The notes: a model not told the origin generated them from the letters alone. A stretch of DNA of 8,593 nucleotides from JAVBOV01 sp031550205 (GCA_031550205.1 JAVBOV010000008.1:1-8593); one strand, 5' to 3'. Numbered from the stretch's first letter, positions 1 through 6,944 are shown. Program-made: numbers and translations.

Positions 1-615
1 ATCAAAGGCGTTTTAAGCTCCATCAACGTTTCCTTAAAATCTCAGGGCACATATTTCAATCCCATGGCCAACAGCAAAAAATCCGTAGGGGTCGGCGGCC
101 CGTACATTCCGGAAAAAAAAACTCCAATCCGCGATAAAAAAATAAACGATAAAATCACCAAAATTTATGAAGACGTTGATAACCTTGAATATTATAAAGA
201 GGTTATGCAATATGTACCGATTGGCAAGCCCGTGTGGAGCTATTGGGTAACCTCTCACTACGGCGCCAGATTAGATCCGTTCAACGGCAGCCGCGCCCAG
301 CATAAAGGGCTTGATTTGGCCAGCCGCACCGGCAACAAAATAAAAATCATGGCCAAGGGCAAAGTAACCAGAGCTGAATATGCCGGCGCTTACGGCAACC
401 TTGTGGTAATTGAGCATGGCAACGGTTTTGTAACCAAATACGGCCACCTTAATAAGATATATGTAAAAAAGGGTGACTATTTGGAAATTAATGCTATTAT
501 AGGCGAAGTTGGTTCCACTGGAAGATCAACCGGCCCTCACTTGCACTATGAAGTTTTATTCCAGGGTAAAGACATTGATCCAATGCCGTTTATAAAAGCT
601 AGAATATCATCTTAA
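1..615 (+). CDS. M23 family (LytM-type) peptidoglycan metallopeptidase, 5'-partial
   Basis: The reading frame is open from the first base of the window, so the gene begins upstream; the ATG at 64 is internal or at best an alternative start. The visible C-terminal part carries a complete M23 domain (about bases 235-600). HKGLD at 301-315 supplies the His and Asp zinc ligands, GHL has its His at 445-447, and HLHYE at 538-552 supplies the catalytic and third zinc-ligand histidines. All key residues are present, so an active endopeptidase cleaving peptidoglycan cross-bridges or stem peptides in the periplasm is expected. Any signal peptide or membrane anchor would lie outside the window. The stop codon is 24 bases before the bactofilin start. 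M23 peptidase-bactofilin pairs are a known arrangement (LmdC-BacA; Csd1-CcmA in Helicobacter), which suggests a cell-shape role; that role is inference. It could also be an EnvC-like activator, but intact zinc ligands argue for catalysis. Confidence 0.93.
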   Translation: MKGVLSSINVSLKSQGTYFNPMANSKKSVGVGGPYIPEKKTPIRDKKINDKITKIYEDVDNLEYYKEVMQYVPIGKPVWSYWVTSHYGARLDPFNGSRAQHKGLDLASRTGNKIKIMAKGKVTRAEYAGAYGNLVVIEHGNGFVTKYGHLNKIYVKKGDYLEINAIIGEVGSTGRSTGPHLHYEVLFQGKDIDPMPFIKARISS

Positions 616-639
616 AAAAAACTTAAAGAGGTATAAATT

Positions 640-1086
640 ATGAAAAAACTAAGACGCTTATTATCCGTAAAACTGGCTCGTGCTTTTGGCCGCAATGAAA
701 ATGCCGCTCCTGTTCCAAGCATTGTCAGCGAGGGCACCCGCATTAAGGGTGACATCATTAGCAACGGCATCATCCACATAGACGGCAAAGTAGACGGCGA
801 CATCAGCTGCGATGAACTGGTCATCGGCCTTAAAGGCTCTGTTAATGGCGGCGTAACCACCACCAGCTTGCAATTATACGGCGTTTTAAGCGGCAAAACG
901 GTTGTTGATAATCTGTTTGTTGCCAAAACCGCAAAACTTATCGGCGATGCCACTCACAACACCATTGCCATTGAACCCGGCGCATATATCGACGGTCACT
1001 GCATCCGCTCCAACACGTCTCATTCTTCATCAGACAATTCTGAAGAGCTGGTTGTTGTGGAAGGCCGCCGTTCCAGAAGGGCATAA
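640..1086 (+). CDS. Bactofilin (polymer-forming cytoskeletal protein)
   Basis: 148 residues, a normal bactofilin length. Residues about 26-122 form the right-handed beta-helix bactofilin domain, seen as repeated short strands with glycine turns (GTRIKGDI, HIDGKVDGDI, LVIGLKGSVNGGV, LQLYGVLSG, AYIDGHC). The N-terminal tail is short, basic and amphipathic (MKKLRRLLSVKLARAFG), which could touch the membrane. The C-terminus is a disordered Ser/Glu/Arg tail ending in RRSRRA. Bactofilins polymerise without nucleotide and scaffold cell-wall enzymes at the inner membrane. The M23 peptidase gene just upstream is the likely partner. The ATG start is supported by an AAAGAGG ribosome binding site at 625-631, eight bases upstream. 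smpB starts 12 bases after the stop, so co-transcription is likely. Confidence 0.94.
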   Translation: MKKLRRLLSVKLARAFGRNENAAPVPSIVSEGTRIKGDIISNGIIHIDGKVDGDISCDELVIGLKGSVNGGVTTTSLQLYGVLSGKTVVDNLFVAKTAKLIGDATHNTIAIEPGAYIDGHCIRSNTSHSSSDNSEELVVVEGRRSRRA

Positions 1087-1098
1087 TCCTTCAAGACA

Positions 1099-1587
1099 AT
1101 GGCAAAGAACACCAAAAAATCAGATTACATTTCAACCGGCCTGGTGGCGCACAACCGCCGGGCCAATTTTGATTATATGATAGAAGAGGTTTTCATTGCC
1201 GGGCTTGAGCTGACCGGAACAGAGGTGAAATCTCTTCGTCTTGGTCATGCCAATATCAACGATGCCTTCGGCATTGAAAAAAACGGTGAGCTTTTTATCT
1301 CCAACATGTATATTGCCGAATATGTCAATAAAGGCTATGAAAGCCACGAAGAAAAGCGCGAAAGACGCTTGCTTTTAAAGAAAAAAGAAATTGTCCGCAT
1401 TATTAAGGAGCTTGCGCAAAAAGGCAGCACCTTGGTTGCCATGAAACTGTTTTTCAACGACCAGGGGCGCGCCAAACTGGAAGTGGGGCTTGGCCGCGGC
1501 AAAAAGCTTTATGATAAAAGAGAAAGCATCAAAACCCGCGACTGGAACCGCGACAAACAACGCGTTATGCACAATTTCAACAAATAA
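1099..1587 (+). CDS. smpB: SsrA (tmRNA)-binding protein SmpB
   Basis: 162 residues, the usual SmpB length. It binds tmRNA and places it in the A site of stalled ribosomes during trans-translation. Visible family marks are the N-terminal basic segment with VAHNRRANFDY (16-26), the conserved GTEVKSLR stretch (40-47), the ISNMYIAEY strand region, and the basic C-terminal tail KLYDKRESIKTRDWNRDKQR, which enters the mRNA channel. Only a weak ribosome binding site is visible before the ATG; the AGAAGGG at 1075-1081 is too far away. Translation may therefore depend on coupling with the bactofilin gene, whose stop is 12 bases upstream. No tmRNA gene is recognisable in the gene-free stretch downstream. 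The gene ends in front of a strong intrinsic terminator. Confidence 0.97.
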   Translation: MAKNTKKSDYISTGLVAHNRRANFDYMIEEVFIAGLELTGTEVKSLRLGHANINDAFGIEKNGELFISNMYIAEYVNKGYESHEEKRERRLLLKKKEIVRIIKELAQKGSTLVAMKLFFNDQGRAKLEVGLGRGKKLYDKRESIKTRDWNRDKQRVMHNFNK

Positions 1588-1602
1588 CCATCACCCATAT
1601 AT

Positions 1603-1630
1603 AAAAAACAGGCTTTAAGCCTGTTTTTTT
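1603..1630 (+). terminator. Intrinsic terminator after smpB
   Basis: A near-perfect inverted repeat (AACAGGCTT, one T, AAGCCTGTT) is flanked by six A's on the left and seven T's on the right. As RNA it gives a short GC-containing hairpin followed by a U-tract, the textbook rho-independent form. Because of the A-tract on the left it should also act on the opposite strand, where it could stop read-through from the minus-strand gene that ends at 2004. Confidence 0.92.
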
Positions 1631-1661
1631 GTTCTCCGCTCCCCTTCTTTTCACCAAGAAC

Positions 1662-1688
1662 TACGCAGTGCGTAAAGCGCACTGCGTA
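1662..1688. repeat. Perfect 11-bp inverted repeat (hairpin)
   Basis: The arms TACGCAGTGCG (1662-1672) and CGCACTGCGTA (1678-1688) are perfect reverse complements around the loop TAAAG. The stem is stable and GC-rich, but no T-run follows, so it is not a standard rho-independent terminator. It sits about 30 bases beyond the smpB terminator. It could be a protein-binding site, an RNA 3'-end protector or a repeat remnant; the sequence does not decide. Confidence 0.6.
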
Positions 1689-1750
1689 TCAGCCTTCCAT
1701 ATAATTTGGGACATTTTGTTACAGCACACTAGAGCATATTAAGATTAAAT

Positions 1751-1842
1751 AGAATAACGTCATTGCGAGGAACGCGACCTGTCCGCCGTAGCTTTAGCGG
1801 AGGAGGAAGCGTGACGTGGCAATCTCATCTGAACCTTATTCT
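1751..1842. repeat. Dispersed imperfect palindromic repeat, copy 1
   Basis: The core (1758-1829) starts CGTCATTGCGAGG and ends GGCAATCTCATC. It is bounded by ATTGC (1762-1766) pairing with GCAAT (1819-1823), and by an outer inverted repeat AGAATAA (1751-1757) with TTATTCT (1836-1842). The centre has a TCCGC...GCGGA stem around GTAGCTTTA. A second copy at 6945-7006 shares both ends and the GGAAGCG segment. From general knowledge, CGTCATTGCGAG...GGCAATCTC elements are scattered between genes in several bacterial genomes. No protein is encoded. It lies between convergent genes. Confidence 0.8.
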
Positions 1843-2003
1843 ACCTAACTGTGAAATGTTCTATAGATACCAACAGTATTTATACAAAACCGCTCACGGT
1901 TCATAGCTCGAAATGACCAAGGATAAATTCGACTTTTCGCGAATATAATGTCGTTTTGAAGATGCTTTTCCAAGCACTGTTGAATATGGTGTAGCAATCT
2001 ATC

Positions 2004-2906
2004 TCATTCGGCAAAAGTCAGCAATATATATTTGGTCATCGGCGCCGGTTTGGTAATAATCACCGAGAACGCTCTGCGTTCTTCCGGAAACAACTGCTTA
2101 ATTCTCAAATTCTCATTAAGCACCTGCAAAATGTTTGTGTCCTTGTCGAGCATATTAATCTCCAAAATCGGAATATTGATGCTTGAAGACGTTTTGTTAG
2201 AGATAAAGCCCTTAATCTCTATTTTTGCCACATAGTCTTCCTCATATTCTCTTCTGGTCACGTTTTCAAATTCCAAACCATATCCCGGAATAACCGATTT
2301 AATGTTAAAAGCGGCATAAACATGAGACATAAACGGCATTATGCGGGTAATTCCGAACCTGGCATAAAACATCAAAAGCACAAAGATGGCCGCTGACAAC
2401 ACAAACAATATTGTCCGATTCTGCGACCTTGCCAGCCCAAAAAACCTTGAAACGGCTGATTTGGCTTTTTCCACTCCGGTTTGCTTTTGCTCCTGCTTGA
2501 AAACCTCTTCATTTTTAGAAGCAAGGCGTGCAAAAATCTCTTTAACATCTTCTTCTTTTTTTTCCGCCTCGCCGGTAGTTTCTTCTTTTTTAACCGTTTC
2601 TTCGGGCAAAGGCTGCGGCTTGGGTTTTTCAAAAACCGGTTCCTGCCGTATCACGGGCTGAGGTTCGGGAACATCCATATCCGGCGCGTTTTTGATTTTT
2701 TCCTGCGGCTGCTCAACAGCCACAAGGGTTTCTTCCGGCAAAACCTTAATCTCTTCCTCCGGAGTCTTTTTTTCCACAGCGTCAACCGGGTATGCCGTCC
2801 AAATTGTGCTGCATCTGGCGCAGCGGAGTTTTTTGCCTTTTGAAGGCACCAAATCGTCTCTTACGTCGTAGGTTGTTTTGCAGTTTGGGCAGTTAAGCAG
2901 CATCAT
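2004..2906 (-). CDS. MJ0042-type zinc-ribbon, single-pass membrane protein with DUF3426-like C-terminus
   Basis: 300 residues. The N-terminal zinc ribbon has Cys pairs CPNC (6-9) and CARC (29-32) with the family's typical TIW after the second pair. It is followed by a long Pro/Glu/Lys-rich, probably disordered linker (about 43-150). One transmembrane helix follows (about 165-182, TILFVLSAAIFVLLMFYA), then a 115-residue extracytoplasmic domain of beta character matching DUF3426 in layout (EFENVTRREYE..., GFISNKTSSSINIP). The zinc ribbon is predicted cytoplasmic and the C-terminus periplasmic. The biochemical function is not known. It is divergent from ftsE, a common alphaproteobacterial neighbour. 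Two tandem ATGs exist; a GGAG ribosome binding site (2911-2914) lies 4 bases from the first and 7 from the second, so translation may begin at 2903. The stop lies in a stretch resembling a repeat end. Confidence 0.88.
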   Translation of the reverse strand: MMLLNCPNCKTTYDVRDDLVPSKGKKLRCARCSTIWTAYPVDAVEKKTPEEEIKVLPEETLVAVEQPQEKIKNAPDMDVPEPQPVIRQEPVFEKPKPQPLPEETVKKEETTGEAEKKEEDVKEIFARLASKNEEVFKQEQKQTGVEKAKSAVSRFFGLARSQNRTILFVLSAAIFVLLMFYARFGITRIMPFMSHVYAAFNIKSVIPGYGLEFENVTRREYEEDYVAKIEIKGFISNKTSSSINIPILEINMLDKDTNILQVLNENLRIKQLFPEERRAFSVIITKPAPMTKYILLTFAE

Positions 2907-3014
2907 TTTTCTCCACTTTCATAAACCTATTGCATAAAAACCATTTAATCAAAGAAAAAAGATGTTTTATTAAAAATAATCTTGGGTTATCATATGCCGA
3001 TTAGGAGATAAGCT
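2907..3014. promoter_or_regulatory. Divergent promoter region, zinc-ribbon gene / ftsE operon
   Basis: This AT-rich 108-base gap lies between two divergently read genes, so both promoters should be here. On the minus strand a TTGATT hexamer (complement of 2947-2952) with 17-base spacing to a weak TAGGTT (complement of 2924-2929) is a possible promoter. On the plus strand TATCAT (2988-2993) is a possible -10 box for ftsE, with no good -35 at the right distance. The ftsE ribosome binding site AGGAGA is at 3003-3008. Box assignments are weak inference; the presence of promoters is argued from gene orientation. Confidence 0.45.
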
Positions 3015-3728
3015 TTGGAAAATTCAATTCCTGCCATAATTGAAATGCAAAACGTCGGCATCCGCTACAACCAGGGTCCGGAAATTTTAAGTGACATCAA
3101 GCTTTCCTTAAAAAAAGGCTCGTTTCACTTCTTAACCGGCCGTTCAGGTGCCGGCAAAACCACGCTTCTGAGCATGATGTATCTTTCCACCCGTCCCAGC
3201 CGCGGCATTTTAAACGTGTTTGGCAAAAACGTAAACTTCACCAACCGCGACCAGCTGGCCATGCTGCGCCGCAGGGTCGGTGTTGTTTTTCAGGACTTCA
3301 GGCTCATCAACCATATCTCCGCCTTTGACAACGTTGCTTTGCCCTTGCGTGTTTGCGGCATGCCCGAGCGCGAGGTTAAAAAAAGAGTGAGCGAACTTTT
3401 GCAATGGGTGGAACTTGATAACCACATGCTGGCAAGGCCCGAGAGCCTCTCGGGTGGAGAAAAACAGCGCATTGCCATTGCTCGCGCCGTCATCAACCGT
3501 CCGGACATTCTGCTGGCCGACGAACCCACCGGCAACGTGGACAACGACATTGCCCCCAAACTGATGAAGCTTTTTGTTGAACTTAACAAACTCGGCACCA
3601 CCGTTGTCATTGCCACCCACAGTGAAAAACTGATAACCGATTTTGCCTATCCGCGCCTTCATTTGCAAAACAAAGGCCTGCGCATTCATTATCCGCACGA
3701 TATCAGCGGCTTAAAGGAGCAGCCATGA
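3015..3728 (+). CDS. ftsE: Cell division ATP-binding protein FtsE
   Basis: 237-residue ABC ATPase. In order: Walker A GRSGAGKTT (42-50), Q-loop VVFQDFRLI (Q93), signature LSGGEKQR (145-152), Walker B ILLADEPTGNVD (165-176, Glu170 catalytic) and H-loop ATHS (His202). The Q-loop with DFRLI and the opening NVGIRYNQGPEIL are characteristic of FtsE rather than LolD or other ABC proteins. It pairs with FtsX in the inner membrane and couples ATP hydrolysis to activation of septal peptidoglycan hydrolases. The start is TTG: an in-frame TAA sits at 3009-3011, AGGAGA lies 6-7 bases upstream, and the next ATG (3045) has no ribosome binding site. The stop overlaps the ftsX start as ATGA. It heads a five-gene run. 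Confidence 0.96.
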   Translation: MENSIPAIIEMQNVGIRYNQGPEILSDIKLSLKKGSFHFLTGRSGAGKTTLLSMMYLSTRPSRGILNVFGKNVNFTNRDQLAMLRRRVGVVFQDFRLINHISAFDNVALPLRVCGMPEREVKKRVSELLQWVELDNHMLARPESLSGGEKQRIAIARAVINRPDILLADEPTGNVDNDIAPKLMKLFVELNKLGTTVVIATHSEKLITDFAYPRLHLQNKGLRIHYPHDISGLKEQP

Positions 3729-4636
3729 ACAGCAACGCGCTTTTAATCAGCCGCAAGCAGGAGCTTCCCTTAAAGGAGCACGGCCTGTTCATGGAGGTGA
3801 TGATTGCCATTGCCGTCTTTTTGTTTTCCATTGCCTTGGCCGGCACGCTGAGCATAAACTCAATGTTAAGCGGATGGAATGAAAGCATTCTTGGCTCCTT
3901 AACCGTACAGATTATGCCGCTGGTCACGGCAGACAAGGAGCAGTCCGCGGCTGAAATGCAAAAAAGCCAGACCAAAGTTGTTGAGGTTTTGCAAAGTTTG
4001 AATGTTATTGAAAAAGTTGCGCCGCTTGAAAATAAAGACCTGGAAAAGCTGATTAAGCCTTGGCTTGGAGACGGCATTAATATTGAAAATCTGCCGATTC
4101 CAAGACTGATTGACGTTAAATTGAAACCCGGAGTTGATGTCGATTTCAACCAATTGGCCGCCAAGCTGGCTGAAACTTCGCCGCTTGCCTCGCTGGATAA
4201 TCACAAGCTCTGGCTTTCTAAACTGATTAACTTTGCCGACGGCCTGCAAATGCTGGCCTTAACCGTGTTGGCTCTGGTCATAACGGTAACCTCAGGCGCC
4301 ATTTTTTACAGCACGCAAACCAGTCTCGGCCTGCATCGTTACACCATAGAAATTCTGCACCAGATGGGCGCCAAAGACACATATATCGCCCAGCAATATG
4401 CCAAGCGTACGGCTTTTCTTGGCCTCATCGGCGGCTTCTTCGGCCTGATGTTTGCCATTCCGGCCATTTTGGGCATGGCATCACTTGCCCAAAAAATTGA
4501 AGGCGGCATCATCTCCGGTGCCCACCTTGCTTTAGACGGCTGGATAATCATTTTAAGCCAGCCCTTTGCCGCTTCATTCATTGCCATGATAACCGCCTAT
4601 TATACCGTTAAAAGAACCCTTTCCAAGATGATGTAA
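3725..4636 (+). CDS. ftsX: Cell division protein FtsX (ABC permease-like)
   Basis: 303 residues with the four-helix FtsX topology: a short cytoplasmic N-terminus, helix 1 (about 23-45), a large periplasmic domain (about 46-172), then helices at about 173-196, 228-253 and 272-296. The ordering and spacing, plus direct coupling to ftsE, identify it even though FtsX sequences diverge strongly. The periplasmic domain normally recruits a hydrolase activator such as EnvC; no such gene is adjacent here, though an M23 peptidase gene lies about 3 kb away at the window start. Translation is probably coupled: ATGA overlap with ftsE and an AAGGAG ribosome binding site at 3714-3719. The next gene begins 3 bases after its stop. 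Confidence 0.94.
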   Translation: MNSNALLISRKQELPLKEHGLFMEVMIAIAVFLFSIALAGTLSINSMLSGWNESILGSLTVQIMPLVTADKEQSAAEMQKSQTKVVEVLQSLNVIEKVAPLENKDLEKLIKPWLGDGINIENLPIPRLIDVKLKPGVDVDFNQLAAKLAETSPLASLDNHKLWLSKLINFADGLQMLALTVLALVITVTSGAIFYSTQTSLGLHRYTIEILHQMGAKDTYIAQQYAKRTAFLGLIGGFFGLMFAIPAILGMASLAQKIEGGIISGAHLALDGWIIILSQPFAASFIAMITAYYTVKRTLSKMM

Positions 4637-4639
4637 AAA

Positions 4640-5203
4640 ATGAAAAAGAAAATATCTCTCATCTCTTTTGTATTTTTGCTGTTTTGCTGGCTTGCCGGCT
4701 TTATGGCCTTTGATTATAAAATCAACAATTATCCGCCGAATTTGAGCAAAAAGACCGATGCCATTGTGGTCTTAACCGGCGGCAGATATCGCATCGTTGA
4801 GGCTTTCAAACTTTTTGAACAGGGGCTTTCGCAAAGAGTTTTTATCTCCGGCGTGCCCAAAGAGGTTTCTTTAAAAGATTTATCCGCCCAAAACTCGATT
4901 CTTTTAGACGAGGCGGTGGAAATGGGCACCGATTCTAACAACACGGTTGAAAACGCCGTTGAAACCGTTTTTTGGATTAAAAAACATAATGTTAAGTCAA
5001 TTCGCCTGGTCACCAGCAATTATCACATCCCCAGAAGCTTAAAAGAATTTCAAGCCCGCATGCCCGGTCTGGAAATTGTTGTTTACCCGGTATATTCAGA
5101 CCAGGTAAGAAAAGACTGGTGGAAAAGTCCGGCCAGCTTTTGGGTTTTGTTTTCGGAATATAATAAGTTTTTATATGCTTATACCATAGGGAGACTCTCA
5201 TGA
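4640..5203 (+). CDS. YdcF-like DUF218 membrane-anchored protein
   Basis: 187 residues. One N-terminal hydrophobic helix (about 5-24) probably anchors the protein with the rest in the periplasm. The DUF218 (YdcF/SanA/ElyC) fold is indicated by DAIVVLTGG (40-48), the RVFISGV strand, SNNTVENA (99-106) and TSNYHIPRS (125-133), which line the conserved polar pocket in this family. ElyC and SanA members affect envelope integrity and lipid-carrier or peptidoglycan metabolism in enterobacteria, but the reaction is not established. Placement between ftsX and plsC, with a 3-base gap and an ATGA overlap, points to an envelope role (inference). There is only a weak ribosome binding site before the ATG. 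Confidence 0.9.
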   Translation: MKKKISLISFVFLLFCWLAGFMAFDYKINNYPPNLSKKTDAIVVLTGGRYRIVEAFKLFEQGLSQRVFISGVPKEVSLKDLSAQNSILLDEAVEMGTDSNNTVENAVETVFWIKKHNVKSIRLVTSNYHIPRSLKEFQARMPGLEIVVYPVYSDQVRKDWWKSPASFWVLFSEYNKFLYAYTIGRLS

Positions 5204-5967
5204 TTTTTCTTCGCTCGCTTGTTTTCAACATTTTGTTTTATGCGGTTTTGGCCGCCAGCTGCATCATCAGCTGCCCAATCGGCATTATCTCTCAAAAAGC
5301 CGTAGTAAAGTTTTGGAACTATGGCACCATTCCTTTTTTGAGAAAACTCTTGGAGTGGGTTTGCGGCTTAAAAATTGAGGTTAGGGGAAAAGAATATATT
5401 CGCCAGGACGGCGTAATTTATGCCGCCAAACACCAGTCCGCGGTTGAGACTTACACCTTTTCAAGCATTGTTAAAAAGGTTGTTTTCATCTTGAAAAAAG
5501 AACTGCACTATATTCCCATCTTCGGCTGGGCCAGCAACCTATACGGCATGATTCCGGTTGATCGCGGCTCCGGCGGCGCGGCCATGCGCAAAATGCTGGC
5601 TGCTGCCAAAGACCGTTTTGACAAAGGCCGCCCGATAATCATTTTTCCGGAAGGCACCAGAACCAAAGCCGGCTTAAAGGGCGTTTATAAACCCGGCATT
5701 TTGTTCATTGCGGAAAATCTTAATGCAGAGGTAATTCCCGTTGCGCACAACACCGGTTTGTTTTGGCCAAAAAAATCTTTTGTAAAATATCCCGGCACCA
5801 TTGTGTTTGAGTTTTTGCCGCCCTTGCCCAGGGGTTTGAAAAAAGAAGAATTCATGACTAAATTAGAAGAGTCCATTGAAACCAAGTGTCGGGAGCTCAA
5901 CGCCGAGGCCGTTGCCAAATATCCTCACGCCAGAGAGGTTTATGAGAGGAATGTGAAGGGTGCTTAA
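5200..5967 (+). CDS. plsC: 1-acyl-sn-glycerol-3-phosphate acyltransferase (PlsC family)
   Basis: 255 residues. It transfers an acyl chain to lysophosphatidic acid to give phosphatidic acid at the inner membrane. An N-terminal hydrophobic segment (about 7-31) anchors it. Acyltransferase block I is KHQSAVE (77-83): the catalytic His78 is followed after four residues by Glu83 rather than the textbook Asp, an HX4E variant I recall in related proteobacterial PlsC proteins. Block II is the IPVDRGSGG region (118-126), block III is FPEGTR (149-154), and block IV is the VIPVAHNTG stretch. The start codon overlaps the stop of the YdcF-like gene as ATGA and its own stop overlaps the next gene by eight bases. 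Broader acyltransferase roles (lyso-ornithine lipid, for example) cannot be excluded. Confidence 0.93.
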   Translation: MIFLRSLVFNILFYAVLAASCIISCPIGIISQKAVVKFWNYGTIPFLRKLLEWVCGLKIEVRGKEYIRQDGVIYAAKHQSAVETYTFSSIVKKVVFILKKELHYIPIFGWASNLYGMIPVDRGSGGAAMRKMLAAAKDRFDKGRPIIIFPEGTRTKAGLKGVYKPGILFIAENLNAEVIPVAHNTGLFWPKKSFVKYPGTIVFEFLPPLPRGLKKEEFMTKLEESIETKCRELNAEAVAKYPHAREVYERNVKGA

Positions 5968-6943
5968 AAAAATGTTCAACATCAATAAGAATGCTTTGCT
6001 TGCTTTTGCCGGCGGCTTTGTTTTGCTGTTGATCATCATTGCTTCAATCATCTGGCGCTTAAACTGTGTCAATGAGCTAAAAAAAGAATTTTTACGTTTT
6101 GAAAAATCTTTGCTCAAAGCCGGTTATGAACTTGGTTATGAAGATTTAGACTGCTCGTTTTTCGGTCTTTTTTCGGTTAAAAATTTTGAAATTATCTCAC
6201 CTGATTTTTCTTGGAAAGTTCCTGAAATAACCGCCGGCTCTTTTTGGGGCAGGCTCAAGTTTAACCTCTCTGATGAGCAGTTTTTAAACTACCATCAAGA
6301 GGCATATAACCTGGCTTTCTCAGACTTCAGCATTTCTTTTGGGCAGGATGATGCCGAAATATATTTCAAATCTTTAAACTTTGGCGGCCTTTTTGAAAGC
6401 GGCCCTTTTGAACTTTCCTTAAATGAAGAAAAAAAAGACGACAACAAAGATTTGCCCATATCTTTTAAAGGTGAAGTTGAAATATCTGACATTAAAATTT
6501 TGCCTGAATTTGAAACCAATCTTCCGCGCCAAATTGAAAAAATTTCCTTGAACTATAATGTAATCGGCAGGCTTGAATATAATGAAATTTATCGCGCCAG
6601 CCTAATGAAATGGCTGAATTTAGGCGGGTTTATTGAGGTTGAAAAGCTGATTTTAAACTGGCAGCCGTTGAGCATGGTAGCCAGAGGCGAACTGTTTTTT
6701 AATGAAAACATGAAGCCGAGCCTTCACCTGCAAACCTCAAGCAAAGGCTTGTTATCTTTTGTTGATAAAGCCTGTGAAAGCGGCACCTTTGAAAGCAAAG
6801 GCTGTTTTGTTGTCAAGATTTTGCTAAACAACAAATCGTTCAAGTTAAATGAAGATGACGAGCATTTAACTCTCACCACCCCAATAAACCTGAACAACAA
6901 CACCTTCAGCATCGAAAATATTGCTTTGATAAAGAACCCATAA
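5960..6943 (+). CDS. Membrane-anchored DUF2125-like protein
   Basis: 327 residues with one N-terminal transmembrane helix (about 12-32, ALLAFAGGFVLLLIIIASIIW) and a long extracytoplasmic part rich in alternating hydrophobic strands (FEIISPDFSWKVPEI, ISFKGEVEISDIKIL, FIEVEKLILNW). This suggests an AsmA-like or lipoprotein-like beta architecture. The DUF2125 assignment rests on length, topology, the 'FGLFSVKNFEI...W..PEI' pattern near the N-terminus and position after plsC in an alphaproteobacterial cluster; I recognise it only moderately. Function unknown. The assigned start is GTG at 5960, overlapping plsC by eight bases; an in-frame ATG at 5972 is the alternative, with GAAGGG at 5955-5960 upstream. 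It ends one base before a palindromic repeat that separates it from convergent rsmD. Confidence 0.72.
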   Translation: MLKKMFNINKNALLAFAGGFVLLLIIIASIIWRLNCVNELKKEFLRFEKSLLKAGYELGYEDLDCSFFGLFSVKNFEIISPDFSWKVPEITAGSFWGRLKFNLSDEQFLNYHQEAYNLAFSDFSISFGQDDAEIYFKSLNFGGLFESGPFELSLNEEKKDDNKDLPISFKGEVEISDIKILPEFETNLPRQIEKISLNYNVIGRLEYNEIYRASLMKWLNLGGFIEVEKLILNWQPLSMVARGELFFNENMKPSLHLQTSSKGLLSFVDKACESGTFESKGCFVVKILLNNKSFKLNEDDEHLTLTTPINLNNNTFSIENIALIKNP

Positions 6944-6944
6944 A

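Larger units (their letters stand above)
1631..2003. other. Gene-free convergent intergenic region rich in palindromes
   Basis: About 370 bases lie between the smpB terminator and the end of the minus-strand zinc-ribbon gene. No credible coding frame, tRNA or tmRNA was found. The stretch contains an 11-base-pair hairpin (1662-1688), a clear palindromic repeat element (1751-1842) and a short hairpin AACCG-CTCA-CGGTT (1888-1901). It also holds a GCTCGAAATGACC motif (1906-1918) that reads as GGTCATTTCGAGC on the minus strand, similar to ends of other dispersed repeats. The final part (1950-2007) may be a decayed further copy. The region looks like an accumulation site for intergenic repeats. Confidence 0.6.

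Noticed and set aside
64..615. Complete M23 peptidase starting at the ATG at 64
   Set aside because: The frame is open to the window edge and there is no ribosome binding site before base 64, so the gene is 5'-truncated by the window rather than starting there.
1697..1722. CCATAT...GACATTTTGTTACA stretch weakly resembling 8567-8590, as an insertion-sequence end
   Set aside because: The match needs a 3-base gap and several mismatches, no transposase or target duplication is visible, and chance similarity in AT-rich DNA explains it.
1631..2003. tmRNA (ssrA) or tRNA gene downstream of smpB
   Set aside because: No acceptor stem with CCA, T-arm GTTCRA motif or alanine-type tmRNA tag frame could be found; the palindromes present match dispersed repeats.
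2386..2843. Plus-strand open frames antisense to the zinc-ribbon gene
   Set aside because: They mirror the Glu/Lys/Pro-rich linker of the minus-strand gene and give Phe/Ser-rich, low-complexity translations with no recognisable domain.
5200..5967. PlsC as inactive because HX4D reads HX4E
   Set aside because: Glu at this position is recalled from related proteobacterial acyltransferases and the remaining blocks, including FPEGTR, are intact.
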